Assembly (NCBI GenBank): GCA_037178625.1
Contig: CM074133.1
Coordinates: forward strand, 1,302,001 to 1,366,000
Reading direction: 5' to 3'
From: Skeletonema tropicum
Taxonomy: Eukaryota > Bacillariophyta > Thalassiosirophyceae > Thalassiosirales > Thalassiosiraceae
Length of the DNA stretch: 64,000 nt
Positions 20,202 to 31,400 of this stretch are shown piece by piece. A program made the position numbers and the translations under genes. The notes under the pieces are model-generated. The model had not been told where the DNA came from. It did no database searches and worked only from the letters and a program-made list of their open reading frames with translations. Every line of letters starts with the position of its first letter. The stretch's first letter is position 1.

Positions 20202-21611
20202 ATGAACATGTCGACCCCAACCCTCAATCCCTCCCACTTCGCCGAGGAGGCAGCTGCTGCGATGTGCCTTCTTTCTATGAAGACATATTCTACCTCAAGT
20301 CCTGATTCTTTAGCATTTCCTGCGGATCACAACAACGATACAATTCACCTCACCCAGCACGCTCGAAACGACACGACTCAATCTTTACCAATATCACTCT
20401 TTAGCTCTAGTGATTCGGACTTCCTCTCACCACTACAGTGTTACATTCGCAAAAATTGCATTGAATTCTTTGCAGCAGATGCCAATGAGAGTGGTTATGT
20501 TGCCAAAGGACGCCAAACTCCCATCACCTCAGGCAGGATTGGCATAAGATGTCGTTACTGCAAGCATGCGACTAAAAGAGCGACGCAGAGCACCTCCTTC
20601 CCAAAACAAATCGACAAGATTTACTCATCTGCGTCAATGATACAGTGTCGCCATTTCCCTAATTGTGCTCATATTCCAAAGGTGGTGAAAGACAAACTTG
20701 CCCGTTTGAAGAGACAGGGGAATGGCTCAGTGAACATGCAGAAGGTAAGTGGGAATGAAAATGCACGGCTACATTTTCTTTGCACCACTCATCTAATATT
20801 CGTCATTACTATTAATACTTTTCAGTATTGGGCAGATAGTGCACGCGAGATCGGATTTTATGACACCGACGAAGACATTCGCTTCTCACCAACTTTGGGC
20901 CCAATGGAAGACATAGAATACACAAATGATGATTCCAGCGCCATGGAAGATCATGCTTTCCCCACACCTGTGCGCCCACGTATTGTAAGCCCTGTTGATT
21001 TTCCATTCGACAATAAAAATGATTCATCACTCGTGAGGATGGAGGATAAGGGTCTCGTCCAAGATCATGTATTCCTTGCATTTGCGCAGATGACTGGTAT
21101 CACACTCACGAGTGTCGACAAAGCAGGGCCATGGAAGGGCAGAGTGTGTGGAGAGAAAGGATTGCGTTGTCGTCACTGCAAAGGTCGTCATCTAATCAAA
21201 GGTAAACCTCACGGCCGTTGGTTCCCAACTTCAGCCAAGAATCTAGGACAGACCACAACAATGAACTCAATCGTCAAACACGCTAGTGATTGTCCCCACG
21301 TACCAAAGGAAGTTCGGAATGCAATGGCATCCCTTTTGCATACCTCGTGTAACGGCTCGAAGGAAGTTAAGCGGAAGTTGAAGTACGGTTCGAGGAAAGA
21401 GTTCTTCGCGAGGGTATTTGATAGAATGATTGCGTTTGAACAACCGCATTCATCCCTCGAATCATGCATGCGCGTCTTGTCGCCAATCGTTGTTCAGTCA
21501 GATGAAGGTGTTGTTGGTGACTCTACATATGTTTCCGCTGGTAGCAAGAGGAGTCGAGCATCATCCGCCAGCGACGGTCCTGCAAGAAAGAGAGGGGGAT
21601 CAACCTTATAG
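20202..21611 (+). CDS. Protein with two diatom-type Cys/His modules
   Basis: The ORF is open for 469 codons, but an 81-nt stretch (20745-20825) starts GTAAGT, ends TTTTCAG and is exactly 27 codons, so it is almost certainly an intron; splicing gives 442 residues. Removal restores QKYWADSAREIGFYDTDEDIRF, a typical linker in this family. Two copies of a putative zinc-binding module follow the pattern C-x2-C ... H-x-x-x-C: IRCRYCKHA ... QCRHFPNCAHIPK and LRCRHCKGR ... HASDCPHVPKEVR. The spacing resembles BED-like fingers. The family is abundant in diatoms in my recollection; function is unknown, DNA binding is a guess. The C-terminus is basic and Ser-rich (KRSRASSASDGPARKRGG), perhaps a nuclear signal. 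Confidence 0.7.
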   Translation: MNMSTPTLNPSHFAEEAAAAMCLLSMKTYSTSSPDSLAFPADHNNDTIHLTQHARNDTTQSLPISLFSSSDSDFLSPLQCYIRKNCIEFFAADANESGYVAKGRQTPITSGRIGIRCRYCKHATKRATQSTSFPKQIDKIYSSASMIQCRHFPNCAHIPKVVKDKLARLKRQGNGSVNMQKVSGNENARLHFLCTTHLIFVITINTFQYWADSAREIGFYDTDEDIRFSPTLGPMEDIEYTNDDSSAMEDHAFPTPVRPRIVSPVDFPFDNKNDSSLVRMEDKGLVQDHVFLAFAQMTGITLTSVDKAGPWKGRVCGEKGLRCRHCKGRHLIKGKPHGRWFPTSAKNLGQTTTMNSIVKHASDCPHVPKEVRNAMASLLHTSCNGSKEVKRKLKYGSRKEFFARVFDRMIAFEQPHSSLESCMRVLSPIVVQSDEGVVGDSTYVSAGSKRSRASSASDGPARKRGGSTL

Positions 21612-21825
21612 AGGAACCTATCGTCTTTGTCTCTTATTGAAATCTCGTGGAAAATCGTGTGTTAGGAAATATTGATCCCGCAAATGAGCTCAGGACTCCG
21701 TGATGGTAAAGCCAGTTAGTTGTGGATTTATCTGTGCCGAAACCATGTGTGACACTGTTGACAACTCTGCTGCAAGTAAAGTGAAAAGCGTAGAAGTGGA
21801 GTGCTTCTATTGAATTAGAACTGCA

Positions 21826-24018
21826 TTATAGCTCGTCTCTTCCATCTATTCTTTCTGCTCGTTTCAATCCTTCGATTACAACATTTACAATTTCGTCAAC
21901 TCCTCCTTCTGGCAAACTTACTTCCGTCGCCCCAAATGATCTAGAATTTTGCCTCAAACGGATGCCAAAATAATTCAACTCCAAGCTTTTTGCGAGGTGC
22001 AGATAATGGCCAGCCTGAGGTATCCCGAAACCCAGTTCGACAATCGTTGTTCCTATTCTGCTGAAGGCAATATTTGCAAGCGAGGCTCCGTGCACCCCAA
22101 CAACTACAGAAGCAGAATGAAAAAGCTGAATTGCATCTATTGTAGGAGCAAGCGGATCCGTCGATGATTGCTTCTCAAACACAACAAGTTCAGCGCCTTC
22201 TTTCGACGCAATCTCTCCAAGCCGTGATAACACTTCTTCTTCGTCTGCAAGCTTGCGTGTCGAACTTGATGATCTACTGCAATAGACAATCCTTTTTGTC
22301 ACGTCAGATGTAGGGATATCGACCGACTTCAGCACCACTCTTTGCATTGCCCGAATTAAAGGCTTCGGAGTCAGACAATGCGCTGGTCCGGCCAGCGGTG
22401 GTGGAGCTACCAGAGGTTGATCCCACATCACTGTTACCAGTCGCTTGGTATACGCAATGGGATGGGTAGACGAGGAATACGTCGAGCCACCACCAACATT
22501 ACCCGACTTCTTCGATGGTCCCCACTGGACGATATACGGAGACAATTTGCCTCCGTCACCAAACGCTTCCGGTAAAAGCAATCTCAAGAACCCCTCCACA
22601 AACTCATTTTGTAAGTTCGGTACAAGTACAACATCTTTTGCTTCCGTCTGTTTTTGCTTGAGAATATCTTTGATGCGGCTTCTCATGACAACTAATGATG
22701 GCAATACCTCTGTTATGAAATGAAAGTAATTATCTGACGCATATCCACTTAGGAGAATTGCAGAATCAAACCATGCGTTGTTAGATCTCGGATCAGGAAT
22801 TAACAGAGCGTCATTCCCAAAACTATCCTTTCCGACACTGCCACCAAACGCATGTGTATCGTCCTCAGGGATATATGTATCCCACATCGGATTGTCTTCA
22901 TTAGTTATTTTAGTACTGGGAGATTCCCATGCGGTGACAAGTGGAATATTGTTCGATAAGTTGATATACGGATGTCTCGCGAATACGTTGCAGTTGCCTT
23001 TATATCCTGAAATGACAGCATCTCTTCCACTCACAAGAACGTTCTGAAAGGTGATGATTCCCATATACAGATCATCGCTTTGCCCAGCATCTTTCGTTTT
23101 TTCGTATGCAAATGGATTGCTCTTCCGAGCATGTTTCGACCAAGCTGTTCCACCAACAACAAGTCCATAACTGTCTTCTCCTCCGCATGGTTGACCTCCA
23201 GCCAAATATCGTTTCTTCCCATTCGAATAGGCCATAAAAGCCATCGACTGTGACTCCTGATAAGTCTCATAGGCTTCCCAAGCTCTCGCGGTAACATTCA
23301 TTGCTTTCTCATCGCCAGGTTTATGTTTCTGTATTTCTTCTTCCGAACTATCTAAAGTTAATGTGATCAATGTTGCCTTTTCAAACAACGTTTGTGGATG
23401 CGGTAAAGGGAATACTCCAAGTTGCAATTCCACGTAACTTAGTGGGTGCCATGGCGATGTTTCGGGTGGAATCCCACCATTGTAACCTTGATCGTTAGCC
23501 GCGTGCCACTGCAACACTTTGGATCCAATGAATTGATTGTGAGATCGGCTGCGTTCCAAATACAGTTGATTGACAAGACTTTCTGTTTCTGAAAGTGATG
23601 ATGGATCTGAGTGTTCAGCCTCTAAAGGTAAGCTAGCGCGTCTTATGGCCTCATCAAATAGGCTTGTCGCCTCATCATAGACACCGACCTTGACGCATAT
23701 CTTAGCAAACAGGGCATGAGCGTGTGAGAGAGTTTCATCTGGGAATGCTGTCAATGCGTTGCCGAATGCTTCCTTCCCCTCGGCGTAAATATCTATACTC
23801 TTTTGGCTCCGCTTATCTGCATGAAGGAGTTGAACAAGTGTTTCCAAATGTGTCATGTACTCTTTGACCATATGATCTATGTCGATGTCATTTTCTGAGG
23901 TACCCACGGAGTTGTGGTGATTGGATGAATCTTCGCTTGCGTCGTAGGCTAATGGAGTTGGCACTGAAGAATGAGGGAAAAGTTGGCAGATTGCAAGGAG
24001 GAAAATTGATCCTTTCAT
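21826..24018 (-). CDS. GT61 (DUF563) family glycosyltransferase
   Basis: A 730-residue intronless protein. A hydrophobic start (MKGSIFLLAICQLFP) suggests a signal peptide or anchor. Residues about 60-170 look helical and repeat-like (TPR type; HADKRSQKSIDIYAEGKEAF, AHALFAKICVKVGVYDEATS). The catalytic region spans about 380-710, with FHFITEVLPSLVVM, the segment RIVYCSRSS, and the hallmark SVVVGVHGASLANIAF close to the end. These are features of GT61 enzymes, including plant xylosyl- and arabinosyltransferases and the EOGT O-GlcNAc transferases, which act in the ER or Golgi. Donor and acceptor cannot be told from sequence. Divergent from the dihydrodipicolinate synthase gene. Confidence 0.8.
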   Translation of the reverse strand: MKGSIFLLAICQLFPHSSVPTPLAYDASEDSSNHHNSVGTSENDIDIDHMVKEYMTHLETLVQLLHADKRSQKSIDIYAEGKEAFGNALTAFPDETLSHAHALFAKICVKVGVYDEATSLFDEAIRRASLPLEAEHSDPSSLSETESLVNQLYLERSRSHNQFIGSKVLQWHAANDQGYNGGIPPETSPWHPLSYVELQLGVFPLPHPQTLFEKATLITLTLDSSEEEIQKHKPGDEKAMNVTARAWEAYETYQESQSMAFMAYSNGKKRYLAGGQPCGGEDSYGLVVGGTAWSKHARKSNPFAYEKTKDAGQSDDLYMGIITFQNVLVSGRDAVISGYKGNCNVFARHPYINLSNNIPLVTAWESPSTKITNEDNPMWDTYIPEDDTHAFGGSVGKDSFGNDALLIPDPRSNNAWFDSAILLSGYASDNYFHFITEVLPSLVVMRSRIKDILKQKQTEAKDVVLVPNLQNEFVEGFLRLLLPEAFGDGGKLSPYIVQWGPSKKSGNVGGGSTYSSSTHPIAYTKRLVTVMWDQPLVAPPPLAGPAHCLTPKPLIRAMQRVVLKSVDIPTSDVTKRIVYCSRSSSSTRKLADEEEVLSRLGEIASKEGAELVVFEKQSSTDPLAPTIDAIQLFHSASVVVGVHGASLANIAFSRIGTTIVELGFGIPQAGHYLHLAKSLELNYFGIRLRQNSRSFGATEVSLPEGGVDEIVNVVIEGLKRAERIDGRDEL

Positions 24019-24372
24019 TTTATGTTTATCACTTTGAAACGATCATCTCTATGTAACAGTAGGGGCGTGGTATTTCATAGGAGTTTCATGGTTTTGTTTC
24101 GATTTTTGTTGGTGTTGGATTTTTGAAGAGGAAATGGAGACGGATATCTTTTCTTTGGCTTGGGTTTTGGGTTCTCATCTTGTAGCTTGCTAGCTTCTCA
24201 TTTTATGGTTCTGATCAAGGGTAATGAGCGTTCTGATTGCATCACCTCGAAGATCTGTTGTGCAAACGCATCAACAAGAAGCCGATGCTTGCTTTTGCTC
24301 CGGCCTGTCGGCTCTTATCATAAATAAACCATAGCAAAGATCAACAGATAGGTAACAGATAAACAACATAAG
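24019..24372. promoter_or_regulatory. Shared promoter region GT61 / DapA
   Basis: A 354-bp interval between divergent start codons; it must hold both promoters. AT-rich, no distinctive motif seen. Confidence 0.35.
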
Positions 24373-25634
24373 ATGCTCCTTCATCTTCTTCTGAATACAT
24401 TACTCTTGTTGCACTCTGCAAATGCATTCTCTACTACCGGTAGTAGAGGAAGCAATGCAAATGAGTTGGTAAGTCAAAATGACAAATACTCCAATGAGAA
24501 GCCAAAATTTGACTCCTAACTTTATTCTCTGTTCCTATGGTTCTTTCTTTAGATGCCGATGCAGCAAGGGTCTTCCTGCGCTGTCATCACACCCATGACG
24601 GACAGCGGCAAGATCGACATCCCTTCTTTTCGTAACCTCCTCAAGTACCACCTTGATTCCGGAACTGACAACTTATGCATCTTGGGTACTACCGGAGAAG
24701 CGTCAGTTTTGTCCATGGATGAGCGTGCACAAGTTATCACGACAGCTGTTGACATGGTCAAAGGCAAGATTCCTATCCTTTGTGGAACAGGAACCATCAA
24801 TCCGACGCATGTAAAAGAGATGACTGAACAAGCCATCGACCTTGGATGTGATGCTGCACTCGTAGTTACTCCGTATTATGTCAAGCCTCCACAGCGTGGC
24901 CTAATTAAGCATTTTACCGATGTGGCAGATTTAGGATTACCTGTCATCCTCTATAACATTCCGGGAAGAACCAAGGTCGATTTGACCCCGCAGAGCACTG
25001 CAATTTGTGCCGAGCATCCCAATTGCGTTGGGTTGAAGGATGCAACAGGTGACCTAGATCGCGTGAAAGAGATCAGATCTCTAGTAGGTGATGACTTCCT
25101 TCTGTACAGTGGCAACGACGACACTGCCTCGAACTTCGTCTTGAGAGGCGGAGATGGCTGTATCAGTGTTACAGCGAACGTTGCACCAGAACAAATGCAC
25201 GATATGATGGTGGCCGCGCTCGAGAAAGATGCAGACCTCGTGCAACAGATCAATGGGCCACTAAAGGGCCTACACACGAATCTTTTCGTTGAGAGCAATC
25301 CAATCCCTGTGAAGTATGCAGCTTGGAGGGCTGGTTTGATCACCTCACCGTTCTGTAGACCACCGTTGGCAGAGTTGGATACGAAGGTAAGCTTGATATT
25401 CATCGAGAGATGCTTGGTACAAATAAGTTTCATGACATTTTGCTCAACTCTTTTCTCTTCAATTTCTTATTGCTTCAATACCGACAGTATTACAAAGACA
25501 TAGAAAGAGCTCTCTATGCGGCAGGGTTGCTTGACTTCGAGATTCTTGGATTTGACGCAAAAGTTCCTGTGAGGGGCGTAAATGAGGCTGGCGTAGGCGA
25601 TTGGAATTATGTTTCGCTCAATGTACGAGCTTGA
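24373..25634 (+). CDS. dapA: Plastid dihydrodipicolinate synthase
   Basis: Three exons (24373-24468, 24553-25386, 25488-25634) give 358 residues; all joins are phase 0 with GTAAG donors. Exon 1 alone encodes the targeting presequence: a signal peptide MLLHLLLNTLLLLHSANA followed by FSTTG, an ANA-F site of the ASAF type that directs proteins into complex plastids. The mature enzyme condenses pyruvate and aspartate semialdehyde in the lysine pathway. Family landmarks are TTGEASVLSMDER, the catalytic Tyr in LYNIPGRT and the Schiff-base Lys in GLKDATGD. The last exon (YYKDIERALYAAGLL onward) completes the C-terminal helices. Length is normal for the family plus presequence. Confidence 0.95.
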
Positions 25635-25728
25635 ACTGCCAGTTGAGTATCTCAACAAATATTGATTACACTTAAATTTAGTTGTATGTATTGATCTTGA
25701 GCTTCAATGCCTACCTCCGCACTCTCGT

Positions 25729-28028
25729 TTATTCATCGTCTACAAACTTCTTTGAAACGAATTTGGCTTGTGTTTTATCAAATTTTGTGATCTTGGCATT
25801 TGATAAGAAAGCTTGCAAGCCAAATACTATAGCCCCAACCACACCAGCGCCCCTCACAATTCTGCTCGCTCCTACTCCAGCTAGATTGAGCAGTAGTGAT
25901 GCCACAAGAAGCTTCTCCATCTTTCCTTGTGTCAAAGCCATACGCTCTAGAGCCTTTTCATTCTCCAGCGATCTGACACGTATTTTGAGCTCACCGCGTT
26001 CTATTTCACGTAGCGTTTCCTCGATGTAAGCAATCTTCTTTGGAGATGAAATGGCCTTAAAGATATCAGCTTGATTCAGACCGGTTGCTTTAGCAAAGAT
26101 ATTCAAATTCTTTTCAGTTGGGGTCTCATTCTTCTGAACCTCGGTAAACTTTGTGATGAAAGGCTGCGCCAACTTCCCAATGTCAAAGTTATCGCTCAGA
26201 CCTTTGCCAATACCATCTATGGAAGCAAATGCACGGAAAATGAAAGTAAATGTGCTTGGGAAACGAAATACATCATTTTCAGTCAACGTTTGAAGGTCTG
26301 TGCCGACTGTCTCTTTCACGTTGGCACCTTTCTTTCCAAGTTGGGAATCTTTAAAGGTACGCATGAAATACCTTGCCAGCTTCTCTACAGCAAGCCTATC
26401 CGCACCACGAGCAAGAACGCCGGCTTCTTCAACTCCATCTACAAGCTTTTTTGCATTTTCTGCTAACTCTAAATCCCCAATCATAGGCCCACCTGCAAAG
26501 AGAGCAGTGCAAAACTTTCTGAAGCCTGATCTTACATTCGGTTTCAGTTCATCCATCATCCCGAAATCATAGTACACCAGATTGCCGGAAGTGTCGACGC
26601 AAAAGTTTCCAGGACTTTGGATGGCATTGAATTGAGTTAGAGACATAAATTCATTAATTGCGCTGCATCAATACATCCACCGCTTTGTACTTACTGTGGA
26701 TCACAATGAAAATAACCAGTGTCTACAATCTGCCTCAGAAATGCATCAGCAGTACGCTTAGCAAGCAATTCACGATCCAAACCCAATGAGTCAATTTTCT
26801 CCACATTAGTTAGCTTGAAGCTCTCTACGAATTCCATAGTCAGCACGCGAGGAGTAGATACATCTCTGTATACTTCTGGTACACGCACCCACTCGATGTC
26901 ACTGAAATCTCGTGCGAACCTCTCACAGTTAGCTGCTTCATTCAGATAATCGATTTCAAGGTAAAGCAACCTCTCACTTTCTTCATAGATGGATACCCAG
27001 TCTCTGTCAGCTCCATCCGTCTTTGGATCAAACTTGTCCAACAGTTCTGCTAATTTCTTCAAATTCTTTAAATCCACATCAAATAGTTCTTTCAATCCAG
27101 CTCTTTGTACTTTGATTGCCACCTTCTTTCCCTTGTAGGTGGCAGTATGGACTTGCCCCAAGCTAGCCGCAGCCAAGGGTTCAGCAGAAAAATCCTTGAA
27201 CACTTCATCACATGGCTTGCCTAGTTCTTTAGTCACAATCTCTTTCGCACGTTTACCGCTAAATCCAGGCACATCATCTTGTAATGTCTTGAGAACATTA
27301 GTGTACTCTGTGGGTAGCACATCTGTCCTAGTCGAGACAACTTGCCCAAGCTTTACAAATGTGGGCCCAAGACGGAGTAAACCATCCCTGATAAACGTAG
27401 CTGCATCAATACGTGCTGCCGACACTTCTTCTTCGGAAGCACCTGCCTTTGCCATCTTTCTCGGCTTCAATGCACGAAATACAGACTTTAAAGCAAATTT
27501 CCATACTTCAGCGTTACGACGTAGTGCACTGCTATTCCCTCGAGTCTCCCAGCCTATTTCTAATAGCTCTCCTTCCGGGACATCTCCATCGAACACACCC
27601 GTTCCAATGAGATAGTCATCTGCATTATCACCATCAGTTGATTCATCTGACGTACCACCACTACGAACCAACCCAAGCGTTCCCCGAATAATACTCTTAA
27701 ATCGTCCTTTGGTACGTGCATACAATGATTCATCGACACATATCTCATCCACTGGACCACCAGTCTCTGGATCTACGAGACAGTTTTCGTCAAATGAGTC
27801 GGCGGCAACTTCTTCTGCGGCCTTTTCAAGTTCTGCAAGTATTTCATCATCGGTTAATGAGGTGGTTTTAGGCTCAGTAGGTGTTGCTGTAGAAAAGAGT
27901 TTGCTACTTATTCTATTGTGTGAAATTGGAGACCTGTAGGCGGCGGAGTTGAAACCATTGACTGTAGACGAAGATGAAGACAATGCAGCCGCAGCGAAAG
28001 CAAGGGCGGGTGCGTTGTTGACTTTCAT
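25729..28028 (-). CDS. ABC1/UbiB atypical kinase (ABC1K)
   Basis: Two exons (28028-26695, 26614-25729) separated by an 80-nt intron give 739 residues. The splice restores HCDPHPGNF, which is cut in the unspliced frame. Family landmarks in order: the KxGQ segment FVKLGQVVSTRTDVLP, the Ala-rich loop AAASLGQVH, the VAIK Lys of KKVAIKVQRAG, the NEAAN region, GYFHCDPHPGN and YYDFGMMDEL (the metal-binding DFG). Such proteins support isoprenoid-quinone metabolism in mitochondria and plastids. The N-terminus (AFAAAALSSSSSTVNGF) looks like a signal peptide with a weak ASAF-like site, so a plastid location is likely but not sure. The C-terminus has a hydrophobic tail (VGAIVFGLQAFL). Confidence 0.9.
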
Positions 28029-28498
28029 GGTGGTGATAATAGAGTGTCAAGAAGTGGCATACCGACGTAGACACCGATCGACGCGACCGAGCAGCGAGCA
28101 GGAGGTTTCAACTTCAGCGGTAGGATTTTTTCCGCCAAGTTCAACTGGATACTTTTGAGTAAAAGATGATCAATTCTGGATGAGTGATGGATCCTTTTTT
28201 GGCGGGCCGTTACCGGCCATGGCGGGCAGGGGGCAGGGGGCCCGGCCGTTCCCATCCCCCGAATCCCGATGCCGTTCTGGATTGCATGCCGTGCATGCTA
28301 TGTATGGTGCTATGTATTTATCTTTCACATCAATTTCAATCACATGAAAGTGGATTTTATCTCGCTCATCGCTACAGTATTACGCAGAGAGGCCAATAGC
28401 TACTGCTTATCTTGAATCCATAACACATGAGAAGAAAGGGATCGTAGGCAGATAATATCTAGAGTAGGCCGAGGGCAGTGGTTACCACTAGAACAAAC
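28029..28498. promoter_or_regulatory. Shared promoter region ABC1K / BEACH gene
   Basis: A 470-bp region between divergent start codons. It includes a GC-rich patch (28,200-28,260, GGCGGGCCGTTACCGGCC type sequence) in otherwise AT-rich DNA. No gene is supported. Confidence 0.35.
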
Positions 28499-31400
28499 AT
28501 GAGGGGCTGGCTAAGCAATCTCCGTGGAGACAACAATAGAGACAGCGGCTCAGCGGCAGCGGGTAATAATTCATCATCCTCCGGAGCAGATGCGCCTCCC
28601 TCCACGCTTCCGCAGTCTCCTCCACTGAGAAGGGGCGGTAATAATAGTAATGATTACGATAACGATCGTCGTGCGGGGACAGGGCGTCTTACGGCGGGGA
28701 GATCCTTTCGCTCCGGCGGCAATGGGGGAAATAATGGCGATTACGGTGCCGCAAATAATAATCATCATACACCCTCCGGTGGTGGTGGTGGTGGAGGAGG
28801 AGGCGGAGGGGGAGTCATCCAAGCCCTCATGGCCGGGCGTGGCGGTGGGGCAGCGTTTGCAGATGCCGAAATGGAACGCAAGGTATCAATCAGCGCAAGA
28901 AATTTGGGGGATGGAGTCAGTCGGATCGTGTTGGCGGCACGGATGGGTGGAGGATCTTCGGGACAATCCGGAATTGATCCGGAGGAGTGGAAGGTGCGAT
29001 TGTTAAAATTATTGGGGGGGTCGGATGAGGATAATAAAACGAATGATAGTAACTCATCCGCGTTGACGGAAGATGGTGTGGCAAATGAAGCACCCCCCTC
29101 GGATATTGACATTTTGCTGGAAAATTCCACTTGCGAACGGTTCGTGCTACGCTGTGTTGAGAATGAGCTCCCTCCAAATCTTATACACTGTTTGAGATTA
29201 CTACGTGTATTGGAGCTTCAGCATGATCATTCTGTGGCACAGAAACAACAGCAATTGAGGCGACGTAAGCGTTCGGATGATGATAGAAAAAATAACAATG
29301 ATGAGGGGCAAGAAGAAGACGATCTTATCGTCCCTGCGTCTCCTCTATCCACCCAAGCGGCAGCGAAAGTTTCCAAATTATTATGTCTATTATGCTCTGA
29401 TCCAAGTGTGGGGGAACAGCTTCGTCCACACTTGTTTGGACTTCTTGCATTATCGGGGGCGTCATATCCCAACAGCGGTGTACACATTGCTGCCGCCGCG
29501 AGTGATGTCATAATAGCCTTTTCTCGAAGTTGCCTGAGTGCTAGTCTCGTCTGGTTTTTGCACGACAGAAAGATGATTGTGCACATGACGGATGATATTA
29601 AAGAATTATGTGCCATGACCGGGTCTGGACCATCGCCGTCATCGAACAATAGTGCTGCTAGCAGCAACAATCGATGCCTCTATGGGAAAGATGCAGAGAA
29701 GAAGGGACTGTGGGTAATTGCAATCCGAACAGTGGTGCATCTAGTATCGAACAGTTGTCATTATCAGTGTGTGGAGCTGCTGAAGGACTACGATTCCGCG
29801 GGGGGTTATCATGTCTTGGCGTATGCCATTTCGAGTAGCAGTATGAAGCATGTGCCCAAATTGTTGGAGCTGGTAACAGCGCTTGTTTGTTGCAAAATTG
29901 GAGCCACGTCTAGTTTGTCATCGATGCCTCAGGATCACCTACATGACGAGGAAATGGAGGCACAAGATAATAATACTGATTCGACTGATCTTGCTGAGGC
30001 TAAGGTGGCAATGAATACAAATGCATTCGAAATAATGGATGATTTGATGGTACGCTCACTCAAGTTGATTGTAGCATATAAGGCCGAGCACGAGGGAAGG
30101 CGGCCGGACTTTACATCGTCCAGTGATTTAACGGCCATGACAGATTTTTCAGTGAAGTATGCATGGGATCTGACGATGCATGAGACCGCATCATCCACTG
30201 ACGATGATGCGGAAAAAGATGTTGGTGTCGACCTAACGAGTGAACTCCTCGTCACAACATTACAATTGTATTCGGACCACGCGAAGAATTTTGATTTGAT
30301 TGAATCTGAGTATCACATGCTTTCCCATTACATACTAGCATTCCCCACCTTCTCAGACGTTAGTGTGAAAGTGTTTTCGCTGAAAACGTTGGAATATGTT
30401 TGTACAGGGTTAGCGGGGGCAAATACTTTTATGCCACTCAGACTTGTTACGGAAGTTTTTTGCTCGTTATGCAAACACCTTTTGAAGGAAGCTGCAACAG
30501 ATACTAGTGATGAGGATGTTGCTGAAAACGACGCAGCAAAAGCCAAGGCCATGGAGGATGCAGCCCTTGATTTACAATTGCTTTGCGACACACTCATCAA
30601 GTTACTCGAGTTTGACGAAAATCTCTGCCAGGTGATGCTTGAATGTGGACTTTTGGGACCCAAGATAGATGATATGCTGGATTTATTATTTACTATCTCA
30701 GGGGCGGATATTCCTGACGAAGAAGGTGTCCAGATAAGCAGTCTCCCTCACCCATCCCCAGTAGACTCTACAAACGTGGACGATATTTACTCATCTTTGT
30801 GCCGAGTGTTGAAAGTTGTGGTTCGTCAGCCAGGGGCTCGGTCTGTAATTGGAGAAAGGGGCAGCGCAGCAGGAGATATCATTCATTGCGATAGCGGTTT
30901 GAACACTCTCTTAATGGTGGGCATACTATATCTCGGAGATACAGCCTCTCGCAATTCATTAGATGTTTTTGAAACTATGATGGCAAAGAGTCATGATAGC
31001 CTTTTACAAAGTGACATGAAATATCTCATTGATCTCCTGCATAAGTTTTCTGACTCGGCGTCCGAACTAACAGCTGAAGAAAATGTCAAATCCACAGACC
31101 AGCTTGCCATTACAAGACAAGGGACAATATTGGACTTATTGAGGAGCATTCTTGCAACGAATGAATCGTCGCAAGAAGTGTTCCGTGCTTGTTGCGGTTT
31201 CGAGTGTGTCGTGCGACTCATTTTTAGTCTTGAAGGAATAATCAGTGCTGAGAATTCTGACTCCGAAATTGCCACGGCTGCGATGAAACTTTTGAAGTCC
31301 GCGTTTGCATTATTAGCCACTACTACGGGTGATAAGGGCGAAAAGAACTTCTCGAATCCTTCGCTATCCATTGACATTTTATCAGATGATTCATTGTCGT

